61,237 nt of DNA from Acidobacteriota bacterium (lineage in GTDB: Bacteria; Acidobacteriota; Blastocatellia; Pyrinomonadales; Pyrinomonadaceae). Positions 9,173 to 17,788 of this stretch are shown one piece after another. A model generated the notes under the pieces. The model was given only the letters and a program-made list of their open reading frames with translations, ran no database searches and was not told the origin of the DNA. The translations under genes and the position numbers were made by a program. The stretch is taken from the NCBI GenBank assembly GCA_003697135.1, contig RFGC01000036.1, positions 1-61,237 on the forward strand, given 5' to 3'. How positions within the stretch are numbered: position 1 is the stretch's first letter; the number at the start of each line of letters is the position of its first letter.

Positions 9173-11695
9173 TTATTTGTATAGCAAAAACTGTGCCCGA
9201 ATTTTTTTGAATTGTTCTAATTCCTCTTGCCAAGACTTTTCGATTTCTTCTGGCGATTCAGCAAGCCTAACTTTCTCGAAAACGAAGTTGTTAGCAAGCA
9301 AGCGATTGTAGTTTTCGATTTTCCAATCCGAAGGAAAGAGCTTTCGCAAAGCAATTGCAATTTCAATGCCTGTGCGCACAGGTCGGAAGACTTGGCGGTT
9401 TGTGATTATGATGTTAACACCATTACATCTTTCGCCCTTGAAAACAGAAGATTTTGGGACGAATTGAACAGGGACAAAACGCACTCCAGGAATGTTTCTC
9501 TGATTAAGGTAAGATGCGAGCCTTTGTGCATCAATCCAAGGAGCACCGATAACCTCGAAAGGTGTGTCGGTGCCCCGCCCAACCGAAAGATTAGTTGTTT
9601 CGAGCAAGCCGATTCCCGGATAAAGCGTTGCTTCTGTTAAACTGCGCATGTTCGGTGAAGGATTTATCCACGTTTGCGTCGTTTCATCAAACCACATCGA
9701 ACGGCTCCAACCTTGCATTTTGATAACCTTCAGGATCACGGGAATTTTCCTTTGCTCCTTGAACATCTGCGCAAGCTCTCCGACGGTCATTCCATGTCTT
9801 ACAGGCAAAACGTGCGGAACAACGAACGAAAGTTTATCGGGATCGGCTAGTGGCCCTTCTACATCAACTCCGTTAATTGGATTCGGTCTATCAAGCACAA
9901 CAACAGTTTTTCCCAACTTCCCTGCTTCTTCCATGACATAAAGAAGCGTCGTTATGTAGGTGTAAAATCGCGTTCCTATGTCTTGAATATCAAAAACAAT
10001 AGCGTCCAAGTCTTTCAATTGTTCAGGTTTGGGACGGCGCGTTTCGCTGTAGAGTGAATAAATAGGTAAGCCAGTTTTTTCGTCAACAGTATCAGCAATT
10101 TTTTCCTGATCCAATTCACCGCGGATGCCGTGCTCTGGCGAGAAAAGCGCTACGAGTTTCAGGTTTTTCGCTTCAAACAAAACGTCTATAGTGCTTTTCC
10201 CTTTAAGGTTTCGCCCTGTGTGATTTGTTACAAGCCCGATTCTCATGCCTTCAAGCGATCTGAAATCTTCTTTCTCCAAAACGTCTATCCCGTTCAGCAC
10301 TACTGATTGGCTTTTCCCATCAGAATCTCGCCCGGCAGTTTGGCTTACCGTTCTAGTGTTAACCTGACTTTTGAAACTCTCAAGCTGTGCAGATACAGCC
10401 GTGAAATAATCAGCCTCAGCCCTTTTGATAGCTTCAAGAGTTAGGTCTTCAATAGCTGAAGCTACAATTGTTGAGATTTTTCCGCGAAGAGTTGTTACAT
10501 CGCCTTTACCGTCTGGATGCACGCGATTGGAAAGGAAAATAACAAAAGTTTTGCTTAACGGATCAATCCAAATACTCGTTCCCGTAAAACCAGTATGCCC
10601 AAACGAACCCAAAGGGAAAAAATCGCCACGATTTGATGAATAGCCAGTGTTCATGTCCCAGCCGAGCGCCCTTGTTGCACCTGACTCTGAAACCACTTGA
10701 GGCTGTATCCACTTCGCAATTGTAGCACTACTTAAAATTCGCTTTCCGTCAAATTTTCCGCCATCTAGAATCATCTGACAAAACCGAGCCAGATCATCAG
10801 CAGTCGAGAAAAGCCCTGCATGCCCCGCAACTCCGCCCATTCGGGAAGCTGTTGGATCGTGAACAACTCCACGCAGGATTTTATTACCAGATTCTTCATC
10901 ACCTTCAAATTTTGAACCGAGATAGCTTTGCTGTCCCTTAAAACTTTCGGTCGGAGCAATTCGATTCAATTTGGGATTGTCTTCACCATTATAAAAAAAC
11001 TGGGAATCTTTCATTCCCAAAGGCTCAAAGACGTTTTCCCGCACAAACTCTTCAAAGCAGTTTCTCTTGCAACCTCCAGCCTTGAGTTTTTCTTTTTCGA
11101 CTACTCTTCTAACAATTTCCCCAAGCACTATGAAACCGATGTCTGAATACACAAAACGCGTTCCCGGCTCAAAACGAAGCGGCTCTTCGTAAAGCTGCTG
11201 TAGCATTGCATCATAACCTGTCCATTTCTTCGATAGATCAAAATCAGGAGCGTATCCAGAAGTATGTGTTAAGAGTTGCCTGATTGTAACACGCTTAGCT
11301 CTTTCGTCTTTTATTTCCGGGATGAATTGCCCAATAGTGTCGTTAAGCCGAATCTTGCCTCTTTCAAGCAGAATCATTATCGAAGTAGCGGTTGCGACAG
11401 GTTTAGTAAGCGATGCAACATCAAAAATCGTGTCAACTGTCATTCCCTCTACTTTCGGCACTAGAGCACGATTTCCGAAAGCCTTGCGATAAACAACTTT
11501 CCCATTTCTGCCTACCAAAACAACCGCACCGGGAAGTTTTTTGTTCGTGATTTCCGCCTGCACGACTTCATCAATCCGCTTGAGCTTCTCCGACGAAACG
11601 CCCACTTCTTCGGCAAATTTGACTTCAGTTAAAGACTGGGCAAAAATTTCGCCGAAGAAAAATGCAAGTAAAATCAGAAGCAATCGAAAAAACAT
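9173..11695 (-). CDS. Secreted fusion: beta-lactamase-fold serine hydrolase plus NamZ (DUF1343) exo-beta-N-acetylmuramidase
   Basis: About 840 residues with a signal peptide (MFFRLLLILLAFFFGEIFAQ). Domain 1 (about 25-400) is a class C beta-lactamase/S12-like serine hydrolase: nucleophile motif SLTK (S-x-x-K), YSD at the Y-x-N position and a C-terminal HTG triad. Domain 2 (about 465-840) is DUF1343, the fold of NamZ (GH171), which removes MurNAc from non-reducing ends of murein fragments; it has the conserved GLVTNHTG, FSPEHGIRG and FDIQDIGTRFYTYI segments. Family knowledge makes it a periplasmic or secreted murein-digesting enzyme; the role of domain 1 (amidase, esterase or peptidase) is unproven. 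It follows the LysR gene closely, so the two are co-transcribed. GTG 11710 is an alternative start. Confidence 0.88.
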   Translation of the reverse strand: MFFRLLLILLAFFFGEIFAQSLTEVKFAEEVGVSSEKLKRIDEVVQAEITNKKLPGAVVLVGRNGKVVYRKAFGNRALVPKVEGMTVDTIFDVASLTKPVATATSIMILLERGKIRLNDTIGQFIPEIKDERAKRVTIRQLLTHTSGYAPDFDLSKKWTGYDAMLQQLYEEPLRFEPGTRFVYSDIGFIVLGEIVRRVVEKEKLKAGGCKRNCFEEFVRENVFEPLGMKDSQFFYNGEDNPKLNRIAPTESFKGQQSYLGSKFEGDEESGNKILRGVVHDPTASRMGGVAGHAGLFSTADDLARFCQMILDGGKFDGKRILSSATIAKWIQPQVVSESGATRALGWDMNTGYSSNRGDFFPLGSFGHTGFTGTSIWIDPLSKTFVIFLSNRVHPDGKGDVTTLRGKISTIVASAIEDLTLEAIKRAEADYFTAVSAQLESFKSQVNTRTVSQTAGRDSDGKSQSVVLNGIDVLEKEDFRSLEGMRIGLVTNHTGRNLKGKSTIDVLFEAKNLKLVALFSPEHGIRGELDQEKIADTVDEKTGLPIYSLYSETRRPKPEQLKDLDAIVFDIQDIGTRFYTYITTLLYVMEEAGKLGKTVVVLDRPNPINGVDVEGPLADPDKLSFVVPHVLPVRHGMTVGELAQMFKEQRKIPVILKVIKMQGWSRSMWFDETTQTWINPSPNMRSLTEATLYPGIGLLETTNLSVGRGTDTPFEVIGAPWIDAQRLASYLNQRNIPGVRFVPVQFVPKSSVFKGERCNGVNIIITNRQVFRPVRTGIEIAIALRKLFPSDWKIENYNRLLANNFVFEKVRLAESPEEIEKSWQEELEQFKKIRAQFLLYK

Positions 11696-11712
11696 CAAAA
11701 ACAGTATCACCT

Positions 11713-12636
11713 TTATTCTCTTTCAAAAGCTACAAGCTCTTTTTCTTTCTCTACAAAAACCCTTTTGCAAAGCTCTTTGAATTCATTTGCTATCGGCGAA
11801 GAGTAACTGCCACGAAGTTGCGCCAGCCCAAGTTCCCAATTCATTTCAGAGCCTTCGATAAATAAAGTGACAAGTCGGCCTTTTGCAACCTCTTTTGCAA
11901 CGCTTTTGAGACCAGCAATTCCCAATCCCATATTTTTTTCCACCATGCGATTTATGGCAGTTTGCCTCGAAAGTTCCATAATTACATTTGGCTTGACTCC
12001 AACCTGCATGAAGAATTCATCAATCATTCGGCGCGTGTTTCCGCCTTTTTCACCGAGTATCAATGGCTCATTTGCCAATTCCGCCGCACTTATGACACGC
12101 CTTTTCGCAAACGGATGTAAAGGACTTGCAATAGCAACTATCTCATCACTATATAAAAGTTCAGTTTGAATATTCGGATTTTCTATTGGTAACGAAACGA
12201 AAGCCACATCTATCTCACCGTTAAGTAACTTTTCTGTCAAAACTTCACTGGTTCCTGAAAAAACCGATATGCTAGCCTGCGGAAATTTTTTCTTCAACTC
12301 CTGCAAAATCTCTGGCAAATCTTCTGTAGCAAAGGAAGATGATGAAGAACCTATACGAAGCCTTCCATATTCAGCACCGGCAAGCTCTGCAAGCTCTTCA
12401 AGCGCCGCATCATGCTCACGCAAGATTTTCCTCGCTCTTTCAAGCAGTCTTTCTCCTGCTTCAGTCAAGATCGCTCGGCGCGGCGTGCGCGTGAAAAGCG
12501 GCAAACCAACTTCTTCTTCAAGTTGCCGAATCTGCATAGAAATCGCCGCTTGCGTTACATTGACTCTTCTCGCACCAGCCGTAAAGGTCTTCGTTTCCGC
12601 TATCGCTACAAACGCCCTAAGTTGCCTTATTTCCAT
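11713..12636 (-). CDS. LysR-family transcriptional regulator
   Basis: 307 residues. The N-terminal winged helix-turn-helix (1-60: LRAFVAIAETKTFTAGARR, then VTQAAISMQIRQLEEEVG) is textbook LysR; a periplasmic-binding-like effector domain (about 90-295) follows. It is encoded just upstream of the NamZ fusion in the same direction and divergent from the sugar kinase and murQ, the usual arrangement for a LysR regulator of both units. The effector is likely a murein-derived sugar such as MurNAc or its phosphate (inference). Confidence 0.92.
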   Translation of the reverse strand: MEIRQLRAFVAIAETKTFTAGARRVNVTQAAISMQIRQLEEEVGLPLFTRTPRRAILTEAGERLLERARKILREHDAALEELAELAGAEYGRLRIGSSSSSFATEDLPEILQELKKKFPQASISVFSGTSEVLTEKLLNGEIDVAFVSLPIENPNIQTELLYSDEIVAIASPLHPFAKRRVISAAELANEPLILGEKGGNTRRMIDEFFMQVGVKPNVIMELSRQTAINRMVEKNMGLGIAGLKSVAKEVAKGRLVTLFIEGSEMNWELGLAQLRGSYSSPIANEFKELCKRVFVEKEKELVAFERE

Positions 12637-12655
12637 AAAAACTTATTCTTTTTGC

Positions 12656-12760
12656 TTAACCAAATAAACCACAAATGTCAAGAAAAATCAATCAGCAATC
12701 AGCAGAAATTATCAATTCAATAAGATGTTTTAGTTTTAATTATATGTCAAGTTTGGTTAA
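12656..12760. promoter_or_regulatory. Candidate LysR operator region in the divergent lysR-kinase intergenic
   Basis: The inverted pair TTAACCAAA (12656-12664) and TTTGGTTAA (12752-12760) lies at the two ends of the intergenic region, each close to one start codon. The octamer ATGTCAAG also occurs twice (12675-12682 and 12744-12751), the second copy touching the right arm. The symmetry suits one regulator controlling both directions. No promoter hexamers could be assigned with confidence. Confidence 0.4.
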
Positions 12761-12777
12761 AATAAAATTAAGTGTTG

Positions 12778-13785
12778 ATGGATACTCAAAAAAGCCCCTG
12801 GAAAAAATCAAAGGAGTTTTTAAGTGAGCACAATCTCTATCTAGGTGTTGACGGTGGTGGCACTAAAACTCAAGTTGCAATAATAAACGGTAAGAAAAAG
12901 GTTATCGGAGAAGCTTTTTCAGGGGTTTCAAATCCGCTCAGGATAGGCATAGAGAAAGCAGTAAATAACATTTTTCTAGCGATAGACAGAGCTTGCGACG
13001 AGGCAGGTAGAAGTCGAAGTGATATTGTTTCGATTGAATGCGGCTTAGCAGGTGTCAGAAGAGAAGATTTAAGACAAACAATCCGTAAGTTGATAATAGA
13101 AAGATTTCGCATAAAAACAGTTGAAGTATTGACAGACGCAGAGATTGCATTATACGGAACAACTTTAGGCAAGGAAGGTTTAGTGGTGATAGCTGGGACA
13201 GGCTCTGTTTGCATTGGACAAAATGCAAAAGGCGAGAAATTCACCGCAGGTGGTTGGGGACCTCTTGCAGGTGACGAAGGTGGCGGTGCAGGCATCGCCC
13301 GCAGAGCCTTGCAAGCAATCGCAAAAGCTTCTGACGGGCGCGGGAAACCAACAGCTCTGAGCAAGCTTGCGGTGGATTACTTCCGTGCTGGCAAATTAGA
13401 AGACTTATCCGTTGCTATTTATGCTCCACACATAGACAATACAAAGATAGCAGGCTTTGCAAAATGCGTTATCGAAACGGCAAAAGCAGGTGATGAAGTG
13501 GCTTTGGAACTACTAGATGAAGCCGGGCGAGAACTGGGAATTGCAGCAAATGCCGTGATTCGGAATCTGAAACTTCAAAAAAGAAAGTTTCCCATAGGAC
13601 TTGTCGGCGGTATTTTCCATGCTGGAGAACTAATCGTAAAACCGTTTCTGAGAACGGTTCACAAAGTAGCGCCTAAAGCCTACATCGTCGAACCAAAATT
13701 TTCACCTGCTGTAGCGGCCGCTTTAATGGCTTTCGAGAATTTCAAAAAATATGTCACTTCCAATAACGGAACAAGAAAATCCTAA
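12778..13785 (+). CDS. BadF/BadG-type ATPase: N-acetylglucosamine or N-acetylmuramic acid kinase (MurK/NagK-like)
   Basis: Actin-fold kinase of the BadF/BadG/BcrA/BcrD family, about 335 residues. The first phosphate loop is LGVDGGGTKTQ (about 22-32), the second VVIAGTGSVCIG near 140, and the GGWGPLAGDEGGGAGIA stretch near 165 is typical of GlcNAc kinases in this family. Next to murQ, the likely reaction is 6-phosphorylation of MurNAc and/or GlcNAc in the cytoplasm, as for Clostridium MurK. The ORF overlaps murQ by 35 bp, so expression is coupled. ATG 12778 is chosen; GTG 12772 is in frame and no clear Shine-Dalgarno decides between them. Confidence 0.85.
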   Translation: MDTQKSPWKKSKEFLSEHNLYLGVDGGGTKTQVAIINGKKKVIGEAFSGVSNPLRIGIEKAVNNIFLAIDRACDEAGRSRSDIVSIECGLAGVRREDLRQTIRKLIIERFRIKTVEVLTDAEIALYGTTLGKEGLVVIAGTGSVCIGQNAKGEKFTAGGWGPLAGDEGGGAGIARRALQAIAKASDGRGKPTALSKLAVDYFRAGKLEDLSVAIYAPHIDNTKIAGFAKCVIETAKAGDEVALELLDEAGRELGIAANAVIRNLKLQKRKFPIGLVGGIFHAGELIVKPFLRTVHKVAPKAYIVEPKFSPAVAAALMAFENFKKYVTSNNGTRKS

Positions 13786-14671
13786 AACGGCAAACATAGA
13801 TAAAGTTTCGACCTTGGAAGCCGTGCGTTTAATCAATCAGGAAGATGGACGCGTGGCTGAAGCTGTCTCAAAAGTTTTGCCCGAGATAGCTATGGCGATT
13901 GACAAAATTGTCGAAAGACTCAAAAAAGGCGGAAGATTGTTCTATGTTGGAACTGGAACGAGTGGAAGATTAGGAGTTTTAGACGCGAGCGAAATACCGC
14001 CAACCTATGGTGTTTCACCTGATTTGATTCAGGGAGTTATCGCAGGCGGCTATGAAGCGCTCTACAAAGCAACAGAAGCCTCAGAAGATGATTTCGACGC
14101 TGGAGCAGAAGACCTAAAAAAGCGCGGCATCACTTCACAAGATGCAGTAGTTGGTATCGCTGCTTCGGGAAGAACACCTTACACAATCGGCGCAGTCGAA
14201 TATGCACGCAGGCTTGGTTGTTTTACTGCATGCATAACCTGCGTTCCCGACTCTCCAATAACCAAAGTTGCCGAAGTCTCGATTGTCCCAATTGTAGGTC
14301 CCGAAGTCATAGCTGGTTCAACCAGAATGAAGGCGGGAACGGCACAAAAGATGATTCTTAACATGATTTCGACCGTCTCGATGATTCGTTTAGGATACGT
14401 CAAAGGCAATCGAATGACAAACGTTCAACCGAAAAATACAAAGCTAAAAGAGCGCTCCTTGAGAATCTTGATGGCAGAAACTGGACTTGAAAGAGAAAGA
14501 GCGATCGAAGTAATGAACAGTGCCTATGGCGACTTGAGAGTAGCTTTGGTTATGCAAAAAGCAAATGTAAACTTTGAGCAAGCTAAAAATGCTCTCGAAA
14601 AAACTAATTTTGTTATCAAAGAAGCAATTAAAATCCTTCAAAGCAAGGGCAATCCTAACGAATCTCCTTGA
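13751..14671 (+). CDS. murQ: N-acetylmuramic acid 6-phosphate etherase MurQ
   Basis: SIS-domain lyase that cleaves the lactyl ether of MurNAc-6-phosphate, giving GlcNAc-6-phosphate and D-lactate. The 306-residue protein has the sugar-isomerase phosphate loop GTGTSGRLGVLDASEIPPT (about 73-91), a second loop VGIAASGRTPYT (about 135-146), and the conserved VGPEVIAGSTRMKAGTAQK motif (about 180-198). All are strong MurQ signatures. The start lies 35 bp inside the end of the kinase gene. The product joins amino-sugar metabolism via NagA/NagB, which are not in the window. Confidence 0.96.
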   Translation: MSLPITEQENPKTANIDKVSTLEAVRLINQEDGRVAEAVSKVLPEIAMAIDKIVERLKKGGRLFYVGTGTSGRLGVLDASEIPPTYGVSPDLIQGVIAGGYEALYKATEASEDDFDAGAEDLKKRGITSQDAVVGIAASGRTPYTIGAVEYARRLGCFTACITCVPDSPITKVAEVSIVPIVGPEVIAGSTRMKAGTAQKMILNMISTVSMIRLGYVKGNRMTNVQPKNTKLKERSLRILMAETGLERERAIEVMNSAYGDLRVALVMQKANVNFEQAKNALEKTNFVIKEAIKILQSKGNPNESP

Positions 14672-14731
14672 AAAGCCTGAAACTTCAGGATAGTCTTGAA
14701 ACTTAAGTTCCTCAAAAAACAATTCCAGAAT

Positions 14732-15523
14732 ATGAAAATTTCTGCTTGTATTATTACGTTCAATGAAGAAAAGAATATCGAACGTGCCATCAATTCGGTA
14801 AAATGGGCAGACGAAATCATTGTTGTTGATTCCGAAAGCACTGATCGAACAAGAGAGATAGCAGAAAGTCTCGGAGCAAAGGTTTTTGTCCAAAAATGGC
14901 TTGGATTCGGCAAGCAAAAGCAATTCGCAGTTGATAAAGCACAGCACGATTGGATTTTAAGCCTAGATGCAGATGAAGAAGTTTCAGAATCTTTGCGTGA
15001 CGAGATATTAAGTCTGAAGAATTCAGATCAGCTTATAGCCGACGGTTACAAAATCAAAAGGCTTTCGATTTACATGAATCGCCCGATCCGACACGGTGAC
15101 TGGTATCCTGATTGGCAACTTCGCCTTTTTAATCGGAAAAAAGGGAAGTGGAAAGATGTTCCAATTCATGAATCTTTTGAGATGAATCCCAACACGAAAA
15201 TAGAAAAGCTTAAGAATCAGATTTTCCACTACAGTGTTGAGAATTTCACGCATCACAATCGAATGATAACCGAACGTTACGCTCCTCTCGCCGCATTGAT
15301 GATGTTTCAGAATGGTAAACGCACTTCAATTCCGAAAATAATCCTCTCGCCTCTCCTAGCATTCTGCCGATCCTACTTTTTGAAACTTGGCTTTTTAGAC
15401 GGTTTTGCGGGCTTTTGTATAGCCTATTTTACTGCGCACCATAATATCATGAAAAACTTGCTCCTTTGGGAAATGCAGCAAAACAATAAAGAAAAATCGC
15501 AAGACTACCAAAAAAGCTCCTAA
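14732..15523 (+). CDS. Family 2 glycosyltransferase (WaaE/KdtX-like)
   Basis: About 263 residues. The N-terminal GT-A fold has ISACIITFNEEKNIERAI at the start, VDSESTDRT for nucleotide binding and the metal-binding LDADEE motif (about 83-88). The region QKWLGFGKQKQFA after the second strand is typical of LPS core glycosyltransferases of the WaaE type. It probably adds a sugar to LPS core or another envelope glycan at the inner-membrane face; the C-terminal hydrophobic stretch would anchor it. ATG 14732 was preferred over the upstream TTG 14696 because the GT2 fold begins right after it. Placed 60 bp after murQ, possibly co-transcribed without a functional link. Confidence 0.82.
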   Translation: MKISACIITFNEEKNIERAINSVKWADEIIVVDSESTDRTREIAESLGAKVFVQKWLGFGKQKQFAVDKAQHDWILSLDADEEVSESLRDEILSLKNSDQLIADGYKIKRLSIYMNRPIRHGDWYPDWQLRLFNRKKGKWKDVPIHESFEMNPNTKIEKLKNQIFHYSVENFTHHNRMITERYAPLAALMMFQNGKRTSIPKIILSPLLAFCRSYFLKLGFLDGFAGFCIAYFTAHHNIMKNLLLWEMQQNNKEKSQDYQKSS

Positions 15524-15543
15524 GTTCCGATTTATCCAACCTG

Positions 15544-16680
15544 CTACCGATTAGGACGCGAATTTGGTTGTTGCAAAGAAGGCTTGCTATTGCCGTCTGG
15601 TGTTGTTATAGCAGCAATTCTTCCGGTTCTCGTAATGGCTATTCTCTTTTCTTTTCTAGGGCCATCAGCAACTACAACTCTTATCGAACGGAATTTTCCG
15701 TCCTTTTCAGGATTAGTCGGATAGTAGGAAATCAAATACTGCGTGCGTATCTCCGAAGATATTTCTCTTGCTATTCCTTCTAATTCTTCAACAGATTGGG
15801 GAAAATAAGCTTTCCCACCTGTTTCTTCAGCTAAACGCTTCAGAAGTCTTTCGGCTTTTTCTCTTGGACTCTTGCTGATAAAGCCACCTTCACTGCTCAG
15901 ATCACTTGTAAAACCTATCGCGTAGATTTGGACATCAGTTTCTCGTAGCAAGTTGAAAAGCTGTTGTTCGTTATAGTAACTGTTTCTATCTTCACCGTCT
16001 GTTACAACAATCAAAGCCCTACGCTTTTTTTCATAAGGGTCTTTGGATTTTTCATATTCGGAGACTTTCTCAGCCGCTAAATAAATAGCGTCAATCAAAG
16101 CCGTTTGACCGCCTTCTATAAACATCTGCTCCAGAGCTTCCGTAAGGAGATTTTTATTGCTCGTGAAGTCCTGTAACACCTCGATTTTATCGGAGCTTAT
16201 AAACCTTATAACACAGGTTTCATCGTCAGGGCGATTTGTGTTTATCAAAATACGAGTAGCCTCGATTACTTTTTCAAGCTGTTTTTTAAGTGAGCCGGAA
16301 TTGTCAACAACAATAGCATAATTTGTTGGGACTTCTTCTTTGGTGAAATACTCAATCGGTTGCAAAACACCATCTTCATAGACCTTGAAGTCTTCCTTGC
16401 TCAAATTTGTTATGGGTCTTCCCATTCGATCAACAACGCGCACACTCAAATTTACAAGCTCAGTTTCAATGCGAATCGGCTCGTCTTCTTCTGAAGGCGA
16501 TTGTGCTGGACTTGGTGACTTTGTTGCAGTTGGCGTGGGAGACACCGTTGCCTTTAGATTCGCAGATTTCATCGAAGAAGCCTTCTCTTGAGCATCTTGC
16601 TTTTGCGAATAATAAAAAGCTAACAAGCTTAAGCAAAGCGTGATGATTGCAAGTTTTCTATTTGGTTTTAGGCATCGCAT
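15544..16680 (-). CDS. VWFA-related acidobacterial protein (second of a pair)
   Basis: About 378 residues: a short basic N-terminus and one hydrophobic segment (signal peptide or anchor), a Pro/Ser/Thr-rich linker with PTPTATKSPSPAQSPS, then a von Willebrand factor A domain. The MIDAS metal site is visible as VVDNSGS (D-x-S-x-S) and a later VTDGEDRNS. The arrangement matches the VWFA-related family expanded in Acidobacteria, whose function is unknown; protein-protein interaction at the envelope is likely. The start overlaps the end of the upstream paralogue by about 23 bp, so translation is coupled. A longer in-frame start (16704) exists. Confidence 0.85.
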   Translation of the reverse strand: MRCLKPNRKLAIITLCLSLLAFYYSQKQDAQEKASSMKSANLKATVSPTPTATKSPSPAQSPSEEDEPIRIETELVNLSVRVVDRMGRPITNLSKEDFKVYEDGVLQPIEYFTKEEVPTNYAIVVDNSGSLKKQLEKVIEATRILINTNRPDDETCVIRFISSDKIEVLQDFTSNKNLLTEALEQMFIEGGQTALIDAIYLAAEKVSEYEKSKDPYEKKRRALIVVTDGEDRNSYYNEQQLFNLLRETDVQIYAIGFTSDLSSEGGFISKSPREKAERLLKRLAEETGGKAYFPQSVEELEGIAREISSEIRTQYLISYYPTNPEKDGKFRSIRVVVADGPRKEKRIAITRTGRIAAITTPDGNSKPSLQQPNSRPNR

Positions 16681-17596
16681 AATAACCTTCACGGGTGCGA
16701 ACAATTAGACGCGGCATTCCTCTAGGTGGTTTGACCTTAACTTTGACCTTTCTCCATTTACCGTTAGGCTCGAAGTCTTTCGGCGTATAACCAATTAAAT
16801 ACTGATTACGCAATTCAACTGCAATACGTTCAAATATCTCGTCCATCTCAACATTGGTCTGTGGATAAAAGGATTTTCCGCCAGTTACAGAAGCAAGATC
16901 ATCTAAAAATGCTTGCCCTTGAATTCCGATAGGGTCTCTTACATCGTTTTTATCTACAATCCCGATGGCGTAAATAGTAACATCGCTTTCCTTCAAAAGA
17001 TTACGCACCTCTTTGAAGTTATATCTGGAAGAATTATCTTGCCCGTCACTTATCAGCAGAAGAGCTTTTCGCTGATGAGTGCCTCTGGTTACTTTCTCGA
17101 TTCCCAAATAAACAGCGTCATATAATGCCGTGTTATCTCTTGGCCTAACTAATGTCAGCTTATTTGCCAGTGCCTGTCCATCTCTGGTTTTGTCTAGGAG
17201 AAGCTGGACACGGCTGTTAAAGGCTATTAAAAAATACTCATCCATCGGATGACTCACGTTTACAAATCTTTCTAAAGCTTTTTTTGCGCGCTGGATTTTT
17301 TCTCCGCTCATCGAACCTGAAATGTCGAATATAATACCGATAGAAACAGGAGCATCAGCATCGCTGAAGAAAGTTATTTCCTGCTCTTGTCCTTCATCAT
17401 AGACCGTAAATGCCTGCTTTTTGAGCCCGGAAACATACCTTCCGTAAGGGTCTGTAACCGTTAAACTCAAAACGACTAGGTCAACCGGAATCTTTATTGA
17501 TTCGTCCCTGTCTTGAGCAACCAAAAATGAAACACTCAGCAAAAGGACTGAAAAGAAACCCAAAAATTTTGTAAAAGCAGGAAAAGACCTAAACAT
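16658..17596 (-). CDS. VWFA-related acidobacterial protein (first of a pair)
   Basis: 312 residues with a clear signal peptide (ending near FLVAQ, about 28). The segment LVVLSLTVTDPYGRYVSGL, then the VWA fold with MIDAS DISGSMSG (about 107) and LLISDGQDNSSRYN, matches the acidobacterial VWFA-related family. It shares the overall plan of the next gene but lacks its Pro-rich linker, so the two look like an old tandem duplication. No catalytic motif; role unknown. Divergent from the secretion operon starting at 17789. Confidence 0.88.
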   Translation of the reverse strand: MFRSFPAFTKFLGFFSVLLLSVSFLVAQDRDESIKIPVDLVVLSLTVTDPYGRYVSGLKKQAFTVYDEGQEQEITFFSDADAPVSIGIIFDISGSMSGEKIQRAKKALERFVNVSHPMDEYFLIAFNSRVQLLLDKTRDGQALANKLTLVRPRDNTALYDAVYLGIEKVTRGTHQRKALLLISDGQDNSSRYNFKEVRNLLKESDVTIYAIGIVDKNDVRDPIGIQGQAFLDDLASVTGGKSFYPQTNVEMDEIFERIAVELRNQYLIGYTPKDFEPNGKWRKVKVKVKPPRGMPRLIVRTREGYYAMPKTK

Positions 17597-17788
17597 GGCC
17601 CCCTCACCTTTAGTCTAAAATCAAAACCATTCAGCAAACAAGTTTTTTCTGCAAAAATTTTGTTTGCAACCTATTAGATGGCGCTATAAATCGCTTTGGT
17701 AGCTTTTCGTTCAAGCTAAAATTGCAACCTTTTTGATTTTGATGCGTGTTTGCAGTTTGAGAAAACGGCTCTTAAGATTTTAATTGCT

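Noticed and set aside
12772-12840. GTG preceded by GGAG inside the kinase N-terminal region as start codon
   Set aside because: That GTG is out of frame and meets a stop six codons later.
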